Shown in pieces: positions 6,758 to 15,730 of a stretch of 26,126 nucleotides of DNA. The stretch comes from Candidatus Woesearchaeota archaeon. Lineage in GTDB: Archaea > Nanobdellota > Nanobdellia > SCGC-AAA011-G17 > GW2011-AR18. The stretch is taken from the NCBI GenBank assembly GCA_018303515.1, contig JAGVXZ010000042.1, positions 1-26,126 on the forward strand, written 5' to 3'. The translations under genes and the position numbers were made by a program. How positions within the stretch are numbered: the first letter of the stretch is position 1; every line of letters starts with the position of its first letter. The notes under the pieces are model-generated. The model searched no databases, was not told where the DNA came from, and worked only from the letters and a program-made list of their open reading frames with translations.

Positions 6758-8552
6758 TGTTTATATTAATGAAAAATATGTGGGCGAAGTTGATAATGCT
6801 AAAGAATTTTTAAAGTTTGTAAAAACAGAAAGAAGGTTAGGAAATATTCCTACTGAGTTGAATCTTTATTTTGATGAAGATTTTAATGAAATTTATGTTG
6901 ATACAACAACTGGAAGAGCAAGGAGACCATTGATTATTGTTGAAAATGGAAAATCTAAATTAACTGAAAAGCACATTGAGGGTTTAGTTTCTGGAGAAAT
7001 TAAATGGAAGAGATTAGTTAAAGAGGGGATTATTGAATATGTTGATGCTGCTGAAGAAGAAGATTGTTTTGTAGCAATGGATGAGAATGAATTAGAAAAA
7101 GATCATACACATTTAGAAATTGGTGCAATAACTCTTTTGGGTATTTGTACTTCTTTGATTCCATATTCTAATTTTGGAAGTCTTTCAAGATTAATAAGGG
7201 GATCAAAAATTCAAAAACAATCATTAGGTTTGTATGCTTCGAATTTCTTATTAAGAATGGATACAGATGTTAATGTTTTGCATTATCCTCAAAGGCCAAT
7301 TGTTAAAAGTTTTATGGGTGAGATATTTGATTATGATTCACATCCTTGTGGGCAAAATATAACAATTGCTGTTATGAGCTACGAAGGGTATAATATGGAT
7401 GATTCTATTATCTTAAATAAAGCTTCAGTTGAAAGAGGTTTGGCAAGGTCAACTTATTTTAAACCTTTTAATGCTGAAGAGTTAAGATATCAAGGTGGAT
7501 TAGTTGATGAAGTAGGAATTCCAGATCCAGATATAAAAGGTTATAGATCTGAAAAGGAATATAGACTTTTGGAAGATGATGGAATAGTTTCTTCCGGGTC
7601 TAAAGTTGGATCTGAAGATGTAATTGTAGGAAGAGTAAGCCCTCCAAGATTTTTAGGGGAATTTGAAGAATTTAATATTGCTTCTAATGTGAAAAGAGAA
7701 AGTTCAATTGCTTTAAAGAAAGGTGAACACGGAATGGTTGATATGGTGATTTTAACGGAAAATGAAGATGGGAATAGATTGGTTCAAGTTAGGTTAAGAG
7801 AACAGAGAGTTCCAGAAGTGGGAGATAAGTTTGCATCAAGGCATGGGCAAAAGGGAATAATTTCTTATTTGGTTCCTGCTGCAGATATGCCATTTTCAAT
7901 AAGTGGAATTGTTCCTGATTTATTATTCTCACCTCATGGTATCCCTGGTCGTATGACAATCTCTCACTTGATTGAAGTAATTGCTGGTAAAGTAGGTGCT
8001 TTATCAGGACAATACATTGATGGAACTACTTTTGATTCGATGCCTGAAAAAGATATAAGAAAACTTTTGAAAGAGTATGGTTTTAGAGAAGATGGTTGTG
8101 AAACTTTTTATAATGGTGTAAGTGGTGAGGAATTCAAAGCTAGAATTTATGTTGGTAATATATATTATTTAAAATTAAAGCATATGGTTGCAAATAAAAT
8201 TCATGCAAGAGGTATGGGTAAGATTCAGTTGCTTACCAGGCAACCTATTGAAGGTAGATCACAAGGTGGTGGTTTAAGGGTTGGAGAAATGGAAAAGGAT
8301 TGTTTTGTAGCTCATGGTGCATCCCTATTGTTAAAAGAGAGATTTGATTCAGATAGTACCTCTCTTTACGTATGTGAAAGTTGTGGTATGTTGGCAGTTT
8401 ATGATGCGTATAGAGATAGTACTTATTGCCCTAAATGCGGTACAAAGGTAAAAATTTCAAGGATTGAAATAAGTTATGCTTTTAAGTTACTTTTGGATGA
8501 ACTTAAGGCTCTATGTCTTTATCCGAAGATAGTTTTGGAGGAGAAGTTTTAG
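6750..8552 (+). CDS. rpoB1: DNA-directed RNA polymerase subunit B'
   Basis: C-terminal half of the second-largest subunit, carrying the hybrid-binding and wall domains. Conserved blocks seen are SYEGYNMDDSIILNKASVER, the GDKFASRHGQKG block with its conserved Lys/Arg, the SPHGIPGRMT block, and QPIEGRSQGGGLRVGEME near the clamp. A zinc ribbon lies near the C-terminus (Cys542, Cys545, Cys560, Cys563). The length of 600 residues is normal for a split B'. It begins inside the rpoB2 stop region (8-nt overlap) and rpoA1 starts 1 nt after its stop codon. Confidence 0.97.
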   Translation: MTNVYINEKYVGEVDNAKEFLKFVKTERRLGNIPTELNLYFDEDFNEIYVDTTTGRARRPLIIVENGKSKLTEKHIEGLVSGEIKWKRLVKEGIIEYVDAAEEEDCFVAMDENELEKDHTHLEIGAITLLGICTSLIPYSNFGSLSRLIRGSKIQKQSLGLYASNFLLRMDTDVNVLHYPQRPIVKSFMGEIFDYDSHPCGQNITIAVMSYEGYNMDDSIILNKASVERGLARSTYFKPFNAEELRYQGGLVDEVGIPDPDIKGYRSEKEYRLLEDDGIVSSGSKVGSEDVIVGRVSPPRFLGEFEEFNIASNVKRESSIALKKGEHGMVDMVILTENEDGNRLVQVRLREQRVPEVGDKFASRHGQKGIISYLVPAADMPFSISGIVPDLLFSPHGIPGRMTISHLIEVIAGKVGALSGQYIDGTTFDSMPEKDIRKLLKEYGFREDGCETFYNGVSGEEFKARIYVGNIYYLKLKHMVANKIHARGMGKIQLLTRQPIEGRSQGGGLRVGEMEKDCFVAHGASLLLKERFDSDSTSLYVCESCGMLAVYDAYRDSTYCPKCGTKVKISRIEISYAFKLLLDELKALCLYPKIVLEEKF

Positions 8553-8553
8553 A

Positions 8554-11145
8554 ATGGTAGAAAAATTTGTGCATAAGAAAGTTAAGAGTATAGTTTTTGG
8601 GATGTTAAGTCCTGAAGTAATTAAAAAAATGGCTTGTGCAAAAATAATTACTCCAGAACTTTATGATAAAGAGGGTTATCCTGTTGATGGTGGTTTAATG
8701 GATATTAGATTAGGTGTTATTGACCCGGGTTTAAGATGTAAGACTTGTGGTGGAAAATTAAAGGAATGTATTGGTCATTTTGGATATCTGGATTTTGCAA
8801 GACCAATAGTTCATGTGAAATTTATTGATGTTATTCTTAAATGTCTAAGAGCAACTTGTAAAGATTGTGGTAAATTATTAGTTGATGAAAAAAAGTTAGC
8901 CAAGCAGGATGAGGAGAGAACTGTTGTTGAAAATGAAAGGGATGTTAATGTTTTAAGAAAACAAGTTCATGTGTTTGTAACAGGTTTGAAATCTATTAAG
9001 AAATGTCCTCATTGTGAGGCAAAGCAATTATCAATAAAAATGGAAAAACCAACTACATTTTTAGAAAATGAGAAAAGACTTTCTCCAATAGAGGTAAGAA
9101 CTCGTTTGGAGAGAATATCTAATGAAGATTGTGTTGTACTTGGTTTGAATTCGCAATATGCTAGGCCAGAGTGGGGTATACTTACAATTTTACCAGTTCC
9201 ACCTGTAACAATAAGGCCTTCAATTACTTTAGAAAGTGGAGAAAGAAGTGAAGATGATTTAACACATAAATTGGGAGATATTGTAAGAATTAATCAGAGG
9301 TTATTTGAGAATCTTAATGTAGGTGCTCCAGAAATCATAGTAGAGGATTTATGGGATTTGCTACAATATCATGTTACAACTTACATAGATAATTCTGTAC
9401 CACAAGTTCCTCCTGCAAGGCATAGGTCTGGTCAAGCTTTGAAGACGTTATCTGAGAGAATAAAGAGTAAAGAAGGAAGATTTAGATATAATCTTACTGG
9501 AAAGAGAGTTAACTATGCTGCAAGAACTGTGATTTCCCCTGATTCCAAGATTGAACTAAATGAAGTGGGTGTTCCTCTAAGAGTTGCAATGGAGATTACA
9601 ATTCCTGAAACAGTTTCAGAGTGGAATGTAAAAAGATTAAAGAAGTTTGTAGAATCTGGACCAAAGAATTATCCTGGGTCAAATTATGTTGTAAGGCCTG
9701 ATGGTAAAAAGAAAAAAATCACTGATGAAACTCAAGAACAATTATTAGAGGAGTTACAACCTGGTTATGTTGTAGAAAGGCATTTAATGGACGGTGATAT
9801 TGTAATATTTAACAGACAACCTTCTTTACATAGAATGAGTATGATGGCTCATAAGGTAAGAATACTCCCTGGTAAATCCTTTAGGTTAAATCCATCAGTT
9901 TGTAATCCTTACAATGCTGATTTTGATGGTGATGAGATGAATTTACATGTCCCTCAAACAGTTGAGGCAATGTCTGAAGCGGAAATTTTAATGCAAGTTC
10001 AAACACAGATTATAAGTCCTAAAGATGGACTAAATGTTATAGGTTGTCATACGGATTCTGTTACGGGGTTGTATTTATTAACTACAAGAATGGAATTTAC
10101 AAAAGATGAAGCAGTACAAATTCTTGATCAAATTGGAGTTTACAAAGTTGAGAGATTTTCTAAGTTTGGTGAGATTGTGAAGGGTAGAGAAATTTTCTCT
10201 GCAGTTTTACCTGATGATTTTAATTTTGTTGGTGAAGATAAACAAAAGAGGAAAGTGATTGTGAATAATGGTGTTCTTGTGGAAGGAATAGTTGATAATG
10301 CAATAGTAGGTCAAGAAAAAGGGGAATTGATAAGAGCTTTGTGTGCAAAGTATGGTCTTGACTTAGGAATTAAATTACTTGGGCAGTTGTTTAGATTAGG
10401 TATTGAAGCAATTTCCAGACATGGTTTTACAACAAGTATTTCCGATACGGATTTACCAGGTGAGGTAGGTTCTAAATGTAAAGAAATTATTTACAATGCT
10501 GAAAGAAGAGTTTCACAGTTAATTGAACAATATAATGAAAATCAACTTGTCTCTATGCCAGGATTATCTGAAGAGGAAACAATGGAACTAAAAATAAGAG
10601 AAGTTTTGGATAGAGCTAGGACTAAAATTGGAGAGGTTGTATCTAGTATTGCTTCTGAAGAAAATCCAACAATTATAATGGTAGTTTCTGGTGCAAAAGG
10701 AAATATTCTTAACTTGGCACAAATGGCTGCTTGTGTTGGACAACAATCTTTGAGGGGAAGAAGAATTGAAATTGGTTATAAAGATAGGACATTAAGTTCA
10801 TTTGCAAAAAAAGATTTGATGCCCCATGCAAGGGGATTCATAAAGGGTGGATATAAGGATGGAATGGATCCGAAGTCTTATTTTATGCATGCAATGACTG
10901 GAAGGGACTCATTGATGGATACTGCGTTGAGAACTCCTAAATCAGGTTATCTTTATAGGAGACTGTCTTCTGCATTACAAGATGTAAAGTTAGAGTATGA
11001 TAGTACTGTTAGGGATGGAAAAGGAAATATAATTCAATTTATTTATGGTGAAGATGGTCTTGATGTTTCTAAGACTGAAAGTGGAAAGATTAATGTGAAA
11101 AGAATTGTAGAAGAGTTTTTGGAGGAGATAAAAAATGTTGCCTGA
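8554..11145 (+). CDS. rpoA1: DNA-directed RNA polymerase subunit A'
   Basis: N-terminal part of the largest RNA polymerase subunit, containing the catalytic site. The invariant Mg2+ motif NADFDGDEMN is at residues 454-463, with Asp456, Asp458 and Asp460 as metal ligands. An N-terminal zinc site is formed by Cys62, Cys65, Cys72 and His75 (CKTCGG...CIGHFG), and a second Cys cluster follows (CKDCG, then CPHC). Other blocks seen are GKRVNYAARTVISPD, FNRQPSLHRMSMMAHKV and the bridge-helix region HARGFIKGGYKDGMDPKSYF. The length of 863 residues is typical of A'. The last 11 nt overlap rpoA2. Confidence 0.98.
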   Translation: MVEKFVHKKVKSIVFGMLSPEVIKKMACAKIITPELYDKEGYPVDGGLMDIRLGVIDPGLRCKTCGGKLKECIGHFGYLDFARPIVHVKFIDVILKCLRATCKDCGKLLVDEKKLAKQDEERTVVENERDVNVLRKQVHVFVTGLKSIKKCPHCEAKQLSIKMEKPTTFLENEKRLSPIEVRTRLERISNEDCVVLGLNSQYARPEWGILTILPVPPVTIRPSITLESGERSEDDLTHKLGDIVRINQRLFENLNVGAPEIIVEDLWDLLQYHVTTYIDNSVPQVPPARHRSGQALKTLSERIKSKEGRFRYNLTGKRVNYAARTVISPDSKIELNEVGVPLRVAMEITIPETVSEWNVKRLKKFVESGPKNYPGSNYVVRPDGKKKKITDETQEQLLEELQPGYVVERHLMDGDIVIFNRQPSLHRMSMMAHKVRILPGKSFRLNPSVCNPYNADFDGDEMNLHVPQTVEAMSEAEILMQVQTQIISPKDGLNVIGCHTDSVTGLYLLTTRMEFTKDEAVQILDQIGVYKVERFSKFGEIVKGREIFSAVLPDDFNFVGEDKQKRKVIVNNGVLVEGIVDNAIVGQEKGELIRALCAKYGLDLGIKLLGQLFRLGIEAISRHGFTTSISDTDLPGEVGSKCKEIIYNAERRVSQLIEQYNENQLVSMPGLSEEETMELKIREVLDRARTKIGEVVSSIASEENPTIIMVVSGAKGNILNLAQMAACVGQQSLRGRRIEIGYKDRTLSSFAKKDLMPHARGFIKGGYKDGMDPKSYFMHAMTGRDSLMDTALRTPKSGYLYRRLSSALQDVKLEYDSTVRDGKGNIIQFIYGEDGLDVSKTESGKINVKRIVEEFLEEIKNVA

Positions 11146-12244
11146 GTATTTAAAAATTGAGTTAAATAAAACTATTAAATCTTCAAAATTAAATGATGTG
11201 CAAAAGAAAGAGATTGAGAAAAGAATAGAAACTACTTATGATGATTCTTTATTGATTCCTGGTGAAGCTATTGGAATTATTACTGCTGAAAGTTTTGGAG
11301 AACCTTCAACTCAAATGACACTTAATACTTTTCATTTTGCAGGTGTTGCAGAAATGAATGTAACAGTGGGGTTACCAAGATTAATAGAGATTTTTGATGC
11401 AAGAAAGCAACCTAGTACTCCTAAGATGGAATTGACTTTAAAATCAAAATATTCTAAAACTATTGAACAGGTAAGGGAAGTTGCTATAAGAATAAAAGAA
11501 ACCAAAATTGGAGAGGTTGTGAATGAAATTCAAATGAATCTTCCCAAATATAGAATTGAATTAAGCTTATCACGTAATGTATTGAGGGATTTAAATTTGA
11601 AAACTTCTGATGTTGTAGAAGCGTTAAAAAAAACATTTAAGAATTATGAAGTGAAAGAGGATAGATGGACAATATATGTTATTTCTAAAACTAAGGAAAT
11701 TGATTTAACAGATATTTATAAATTAAAAGAAAAAGTAAAGAATTTACATATCCAGGGGTTGAAAGGAATAACACAAGTATTGCCAATTAAAACTGATGAA
11801 GGATATGTTGTTCATTGTGCTGGGTCAAATCTTAAAGATGCAATTGAGTTGGAGGAGGTAGAATCCTCAACAATAAAAACCAATAATCTTTTTGAAATTG
11901 CTGATGTATTAGGAATTGAAGCTGCAAGAGTAGCAATAATAAAGGAAGCTCATGGTGTGATCTCAGATCAGGGATTGAATATAAATATTAGGCATATTAT
12001 GTTGTTGGCTGATGTTATGACAAGACAAGGATCTTTGAAAGGTGTAACAAGGACTGGTATAACTGGCGAAAAGGAAAGTGTTTTAGCTAAAGCTTCTTTT
12101 GAAACTCCAATTAAACATTTAGTTGCTGCTAGTTTAACTGGGGAAGTTGATGAGTTAAATTCTGTAATCGAAAATGTTATATTAAACCAACCAGTTCCAT
12201 TGGGAACAGGTTTACCAAGGTTGGTAGTGAAGGTTAAAAAATGA
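11135..12244 (+). CDS. rpoA2: DNA-directed RNA polymerase subunit A''
   Basis: C-terminal part of the largest subunit (trigger loop and part of the cleft and clamp). The trigger-loop block GEAIGIITAESFGEPSTQMT followed by LNTFHFAGVAEMNVTVGLPR lies within the first 100 residues. Near the end are HIMLLADVMTRQGSLKGVTR and ASFETPIKHLVAAS, both standard A'' signatures. At 369 residues it is of usual length. It overlaps rpoA1 by 11 nt and shares an ATGA start/stop overlap with rpl30e. Confidence 0.98.
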   Translation: MLPEYLKIELNKTIKSSKLNDVQKKEIEKRIETTYDDSLLIPGEAIGIITAESFGEPSTQMTLNTFHFAGVAEMNVTVGLPRLIEIFDARKQPSTPKMELTLKSKYSKTIEQVREVAIRIKETKIGEVVNEIQMNLPKYRIELSLSRNVLRDLNLKTSDVVEALKKTFKNYEVKEDRWTIYVISKTKEIDLTDIYKLKEKVKNLHIQGLKGITQVLPIKTDEGYVVHCAGSNLKDAIELEEVESSTIKTNNLFEIADVLGIEAARVAIIKEAHGVISDQGLNINIRHIMLLADVMTRQGSLKGVTRTGITGEKESVLAKASFETPIKHLVAASLTGEVDELNSVIENVILNQPVPLGTGLPRLVVKVKK

Positions 12245-12483
12245 CATTAAAACAAGACATAAAGTCTAAAAAACTAATATATGGTGAGGAAGTTGTGAGG
12301 CGAGGATTGTTGGCTGGGAAGCTGAAAAAAGTTTATATCTCTCATAACTTTTCTGATAAAGTCACTATTGAGAATATCTGTAAATTAAAAAAAGTAAGTC
12401 TAGAAGTTGTAAGTGAAGATAATATTCAGTTAGGTGTTCTCTGTAAGAAAAGATTTGGTGTTTCAGTATTAGGTGTAGAATGA
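12241..12483 (+). CDS. rpl30e: Large ribosomal subunit protein eL30 (L30e)
   Basis: Ribosomal protein of the L7Ae/L30e RNA-binding family. The fold signature is visible in GEEVVRRGLLAGKLKKVYIS and in the C-terminal LGVLCKKRFGVSVLGV. At 80 residues it is shorter than the roughly 100 residues usual for archaeal L30e, with both ends trimmed. Its position between rpoA2 and nusA is the conserved archaeal place of rpl30e, which decides the name over other L7Ae-type proteins. It is linked to both neighbours by 4-nt ATGA overlaps. Confidence 0.88.
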   Translation: MTLKQDIKSKKLIYGEEVVRRGLLAGKLKKVYISHNFSDKVTIENICKLKKVSLEVVSEDNIQLGVLCKKRFGVSVLGVE

Positions 12484-12875
12484 AGTTTACTTTAGATTCA
12501 ATACAAAATATAACTCTTTTTGAAAAAGTAACTGGTTCTAAAGTTAAGGATTGCTTTGATGAGGATGGAAAATTAGTTTTTCTTGTTGAGGAAGGGGGAG
12601 TGAAAAAAGCGGTTTTAAAACTGCCAAAGTTGAAAACCTTGTTTAATAAGGAGTTAAAAATAACCGGATTTTCTTCTGATCCAGTAAAGTTTATAAATAA
12701 CTTACTGTATCCTACAAAAGTTAAAGGTGTTAAACTTGAAGATGATCATATGATTATTACATGTTTTGATACTAAGTCAAAAGGGAAAGTTTTTGGAAGA
12801 GAAAAGACAAATCTTCTGAGGATTACAGAGCTTTTGAAGAAGTATAACAAAATTAAAACAGTGAGTGTAGAATAA
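12480..12875 (+). CDS. nusA: NusA-like transcription factor (KH domains)
   Basis: Archaeal NusA, a short protein made of two KH RNA-binding domains that lacks the bacterial N-terminal polymerase-binding domain. The 131-residue length fits the archaeal family. FINNLLYPTKVKGVKLEDDH corresponds to the archaeal NusA stretch that ends the first KH unit, and GKVFGREKTNLLRITELLKK resembles the second KH GxxG-type region (here GREK). Its place between rpl30e and rps12 is the conserved archaeal order. It starts in an ATGA overlap with rpl30e, and its stop shares one base with the rps12 start. Confidence 0.9.
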   Translation: MKFTLDSIQNITLFEKVTGSKVKDCFDEDGKLVFLVEEGGVKKAVLKLPKLKTLFNKELKITGFSSDPVKFINNLLYPTKVKGVKLEDDHMIITCFDTKSKGKVFGREKTNLLRITELLKKYNKIKTVSVE

Positions 12876-13312
12876 TGTCAAAGAAGAGTATGGGTCTTGG
12901 TGCTGGTAAAAAACTTAAGTTAAGAAGGAAAATTTCCAGGTTAAAAGATAAATTGTTTGTTAAAAAAGTTAGAAATTTGAAAGCTAAATCAGATCCTTTA
13001 CAAGGTGCTTCTCAAGCGAAAGGAATTGTTCTTGAAAAAAAACAAGTTGAAGCAAAGCAACCTAATTCTGCTATGAGAAAATGTGCTGTAGTTCAATTAG
13101 TTAAAAATAAGAAAAAAGTTAAAGCATTTATACCAGGTGATAATGCACAAAAGATGATTGCAGAACATGATGAAGTGATGATTGAATGTATTGGTGGAAA
13201 AATGGGTCGTGCAAAAGGGGATATGCCTGGAATAAGATGGCAAGTAATAAAAGTTAATGATCAGAGTTTGAAAGCTTTATTATCTAAGAAAATTGAGAAA
13301 GGTAGAAGATGA
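12875..13312 (+). CDS. rps12: Small ribosomal subunit protein uS12
   Basis: Decoding-centre ribosomal protein of the 30S subunit. It has the archaeal/eukaryotic form: a basic N-terminus, then GIVLEKKQVEAKQPNSAMRK with the conserved PNSA loop, VQLVKNKKKVKAFIPGD, and GGKMGRAKGDMPGIRWQV near the end. 145 residues is normal. Its start shares one base with the nusA stop codon, and its end overlaps the rps7 start by ATGA. Confidence 0.97.
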   Translation: MSKKSMGLGAGKKLKLRRKISRLKDKLFVKKVRNLKAKSDPLQGASQAKGIVLEKKQVEAKQPNSAMRKCAVVQLVKNKKKVKAFIPGDNAQKMIAEHDEVMIECIGGKMGRAKGDMPGIRWQVIKVNDQSLKALLSKKIEKGRR

Positions 13313-13911
13313 GTTCGGAAGTAAAATTATTTGGATTGTGGGATTGTTCAACCGTTGTTGTGACTGATCCGGGATTGATTGGATATATTAGTTTGGAACA
13401 AAAGATGATTCCCCAATCTTATGGAAGGAATGCATCAAATAGATTTTGGAAATCAAAGTATAATATTGTTGAAAGGTTAATGGGAAAACTTATGATCCCA
13501 GGTCATAGAGGAAAATCACATAAGTTAACTTCTGGATATTGTACCGGAAAGGGAATTACTGTTTATAATATTGTTGTTAATACTTTTAAATTAATTGAAA
13601 AACAACTGAATAAAAATCCAATAGAGGTTTTTGTTGTTGCAGTTCAGAATTCTGCACCAAGGGAAGAGATTACTACAATTGAATATGGTGGTGCAAGATA
13701 TCCACAGGCCGTTGATTGTGGTCCTCAAAGAAGAGTTGATATTGCATTAAGACAAATGGTTCAAGGTGCTTATTCTAAATGTTTTAATAAAAAAGTTTCA
13801 ATTGAAAAGACTTTGGCTAATGAAATTATTGCAGCATATAATAATGATCAGAGTTCTCAAGCAATTTCTAAAAAAATAGAGTTAGAGAGGCAAGCTGATA
13901 GTTCTAGATAG
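13309..13911 (+). CDS. rps7: Small ribosomal subunit protein uS7
   Basis: 16S rRNA-binding protein of the 30S head. Typical archaeal uS7 blocks are seen: IPQSYGRNASNRFWKSKYNI, VERLMGKLMIPGHRGKSHKL, VQNSAPREEITTIEYGGARY, AVDCGPQRRVDIALRQM, and a C-terminal KKIELERQADSSR. The length of 200 residues fits the family. It is the last ribosomal gene of the operon. In most euryarchaea EF-2 and EF-1A follow close by, but here EF-2 lies about 8.7 kb further on. Confidence 0.97.
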   Translation: MSSEVKLFGLWDCSTVVVTDPGLIGYISLEQKMIPQSYGRNASNRFWKSKYNIVERLMGKLMIPGHRGKSHKLTSGYCTGKGITVYNIVVNTFKLIEKQLNKNPIEVFVVAVQNSAPREEITTIEYGGARYPQAVDCGPQRRVDIALRQMVQGAYSKCFNKKVSIEKTLANEIIAAYNNDQSSQAISKKIELERQADSSR

Positions 13912-13923
13912 GGGGTTAATCTA

Positions 13924-14142
13924 ATGGAAGGAACTGTAAAATGGTTTGATAAAAAAAAAGGGTATGGATTTATTAGTGGTGATGATGGGAATGAGTATTT
14001 TCTACATCATTCACAATTGCAAGATGGAGCATTTTTACGTGAAAATGATATTGTAACTTTTGAGTCCGGAAAAAATGAAAAAGGATTGCAAGCTAATAAT
14101 GTTTCTTTGAAGAAAAAAGCTAGTGAAAGATCGGAGGAGTGA
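13924..14142 (+). CDS. Cold-shock domain protein (CspA family)
   Basis: 72-residue single cold-shock domain, a single-stranded RNA/DNA-binding OB fold that usually acts as an RNA chaperone. RNP1 is KGYGFI (residues 12-17) and RNP2 is YFLHHS (25-30). The start MEGTVKWFDKKKGYGFI is standard. It lies 12 nt after the rps7 stop with no separate TATA box, so it probably belongs to the ribosomal transcript. CspA-type proteins are common in bacteria but patchy in archaea, which suggests past gene transfer. The C-terminal tail KKKASERSEE is charged and outside the domain. Confidence 0.93.
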   Translation: MEGTVKWFDKKKGYGFISGDDGNEYFLHHSQLQDGAFLRENDIVTFESGKNEKGLQANNVSLKKKASERSEE

Positions 14143-14146
14143 AAGT

Positions 14147-14163
14147 ATATCTTTTTTTTTCTA
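14147..14163 (+). terminator. Oligo-T terminator after the rpo/ribosomal operon
   Basis: A T-rich run just after the cold-shock gene stop (ten T or near-T bases in a row, then CTATA) fits the oligo-U terminators of archaea. The next gene has its own TATA box a few bases later. Confidence 0.6.
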
Positions 14164-14168
14164 TATCC

Positions 14169-14177
14169 TTTTAAATA
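14169..14177 (+). promoter_or_regulatory. TATA box for the gene at 14197
   Basis: TTTTAAATA centred about 24 nt before the ATG at 14197, implying a leaderless message. An in-frame stop at 14176 rules out a longer ATG-started protein. Confidence 0.6.
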
Positions 14178-14196
14178 AGGGTTATTTTATTTTTTT

Positions 14197-15600
14197 ATGG
14201 GTTTAGAGTTTTTAGCATTGTTGTATTTCTTAAGTGGTTGTAATAAAGTAGAAACAAGAATTGTACCATGTGAAGAAGGAAAAATTGAGACTAAAGATTG
14301 TGGACCAAATGATTCTGGAACTGAATTAAGAACTTGTTTTGAAGATAAATGGTCTGAATGGAGTGAATGTAATTCCTTGGATCTGTGTGTTAATAAGCCA
14401 TCATTTCCTCTAGAGTTTTGTGATCTTAATCCTAGAATAGTTAGTGATGTTAAAGAATGTAATGAGAAGATTTACGTTACTCTTGGTTGTGAGAATGGGG
14501 TTTATACTCTAGGTCTTGATAGGAATTATGATGATGTTCCTTCTGAAGGTGAAGGGGAAGGAGAAATAATTTATGTTCCTTCTGAAGGTGAAGGGGAAGG
14601 AGAAATAATTGATGTTCCTTCTGAAGGTGAAGGGGAAGGAGAAATAATTGATGTTCCTTCTGAAGGGGAAGGGGAAGGAGAAATAATTGATGTTCCTTTT
14701 GAATTAATTTCTCCTGTTGATGCGGTTGCTAAATTACCTTCTATTGAAGGAAGTAAAGTTTCGTTTATATATCGAAATGAAGACAGTCAACATCTTATAA
14801 TAAGAGATTTGGAAACTGGTGAGGTTAGTGAGAGATTATTAAATTCTGATGTTGGTGAGGTGGTTGCTTTAGATTTGGATGGAAATGATCCTGTATTTAC
14901 TGATGGATTAAATTCATTTATATTTAGTTCTGAAATTGATGAGATTGTGAGATTATATGGGGGTATTGGTGGTCAAGGAGTTATGGGTTCTGTTTTTGAT
15001 TTGAAAGCTTTTGATGGAAGGGCAGTTTTATCAGGGAATTTCGTTACTATTAATGAATTGAGAAATTCTTCAGGTTTTGCTATGAATGATTATCGGGAAT
15101 TTGCAAATTCTGTTTCTCTAATTGGAGTTGGAATGGTTCCTAGAGATTTTGATTTTGAAAATGGAAAATTAGCTTATGTGAAAGTTGGAAGTGGAAAGGG
15201 ATTATATCTTCTTAATTTATTTGAAGGTGGAGAACCTATTAAACTTGATGAATCTGAATTTATTAGTTCTCCGATTTTAAATGAAAATGGTCTCGCTTAT
15301 CTGAAGGGGGTTGGAATTCAAAAGAAAGTTTATTTTGTAACTCTTGATGGAAGTGAGAAACGTGAACTATTTAGTGATGTAGATGAGCTTTATGATTTTA
15401 ATGGTACAGATATTTTATTTAGTGAATTTGTTGATGGTGTTAGAACATACTTTAAATATAATATTCATAATGAGAATTTAGTACAATTTAATTTTGGGGA
15501 TATTAATTGTTCTTTACTTTATTTGAGAAATGAAAATCTTATTTGTGGGGATAAAATCTATGATAGGATTTATTCTTCTAAAATTTTAAATCCAAGGTAA
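14197..15600 (+). CDS. Lipoprotein-like surface protein with TSP1-like motif, Glu/Gly repeat stalk and beta-propeller region
   Basis: 467 residues. A short hydrophobic N-terminus ends in LSGC, a possible lipobox with Cys15, although Glu4 and the lack of positive charge make the signal weak. Residues of about 23-60 form a Cys-rich unit with thrombospondin-1-like spacing (CEEGKIETKDCG, then CFEDKWSEWSEC). Residues of about 113-166 are four tandem copies of VPSEGEGEGEIID plus a partial fifth, an acidic flexible stalk. The rest resembles TolB/WD-type propeller blades (for example HLIIRDLETGEVSERLL, KLAYVKVGSGKGLYLLNLFE). It is probably exposed on the cell surface as a stalked binding protein. The partner is unknown. 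Confidence 0.78.
   Translation: MGLEFLALLYFLSGCNKVETRIVPCEEGKIETKDCGPNDSGTELRTCFEDKWSEWSECNSLDLCVNKPSFPLEFCDLNPRIVSDVKECNEKIYVTLGCENGVYTLGLDRNYDDVPSEGEGEGEIIYVPSEGEGEGEIIDVPSEGEGEGEIIDVPSEGEGEGEIIDVPFELISPVDAVAKLPSIEGSKVSFIYRNEDSQHLIIRDLETGEVSERLLNSDVGEVVALDLDGNDPVFTDGLNSFIFSSEIDEIVRLYGGIGGQGVMGSVFDLKAFDGRAVLSGNFVTINELRNSSGFAMNDYREFANSVSLIGVGMVPRDFDFENGKLAYVKVGSGKGLYLLNLFEGGEPIKLDESEFISSPILNENGLAYLKGVGIQKKVYFVTLDGSEKRELFSDVDELYDFNGTDILFSEFVDGVRTYFKYNIHNENLVQFNFGDINCSLLYLRNENLICGDKIYDRIYSSKILNPR
14536..14697 (+). repeat. 39-bp tandem repeat, four full copies plus a partial one, inside a coding region
   Basis: Units start at 14536, 14575, 14614 and 14653, with a partial unit from 14692. Each encodes VPSEGEGEGEII plus Y or D. 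The units are almost identical at DNA level; unit 1 ends TTAT instead of TGAT and unit 4 has one T-to-G change. Because 39 is a multiple of three, gain or loss of units keeps the frame. Confidence 0.95.
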
Positions 15601-15673
15601 AACTGAAGTTTGATTTGGTTACCTTCTAAAATGGTAAGAGGGTTAGGACTATTTTAAGGGGGGGGGAGAAATC

Positions 15674-15681
15674 TTTAAATA
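15674..15681 (+). promoter_or_regulatory. TATA box for the gene at 15746
   Basis: TTTAAATA, with transcription predicted to start near 15702-15706. This gives a leader of about 40 nt that contains a palindrome (15701-15713) and a strong ribosome site, unlike most genes here. A run of nine G lies just upstream at 15658-15666. Confidence 0.6.
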
Positions 15682-15730
15682 GTTAATTTGTAATGGGATT
15701 GTATAACTTATACTATTTTAATAAATATAT

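Noticed and set aside
14536..14697. Possible CRISPR array
   Set aside because: The 39-bp units are directly adjacent without spacers, are in frame and encode a low-complexity peptide; no cas genes are nearby.
15607..15640. TACC...GGTA inverted repeat after the gene at 14197 as a hairpin terminator
   Set aside because: Only four base pairs around a nine-base loop and no T run after it; too weak to call.
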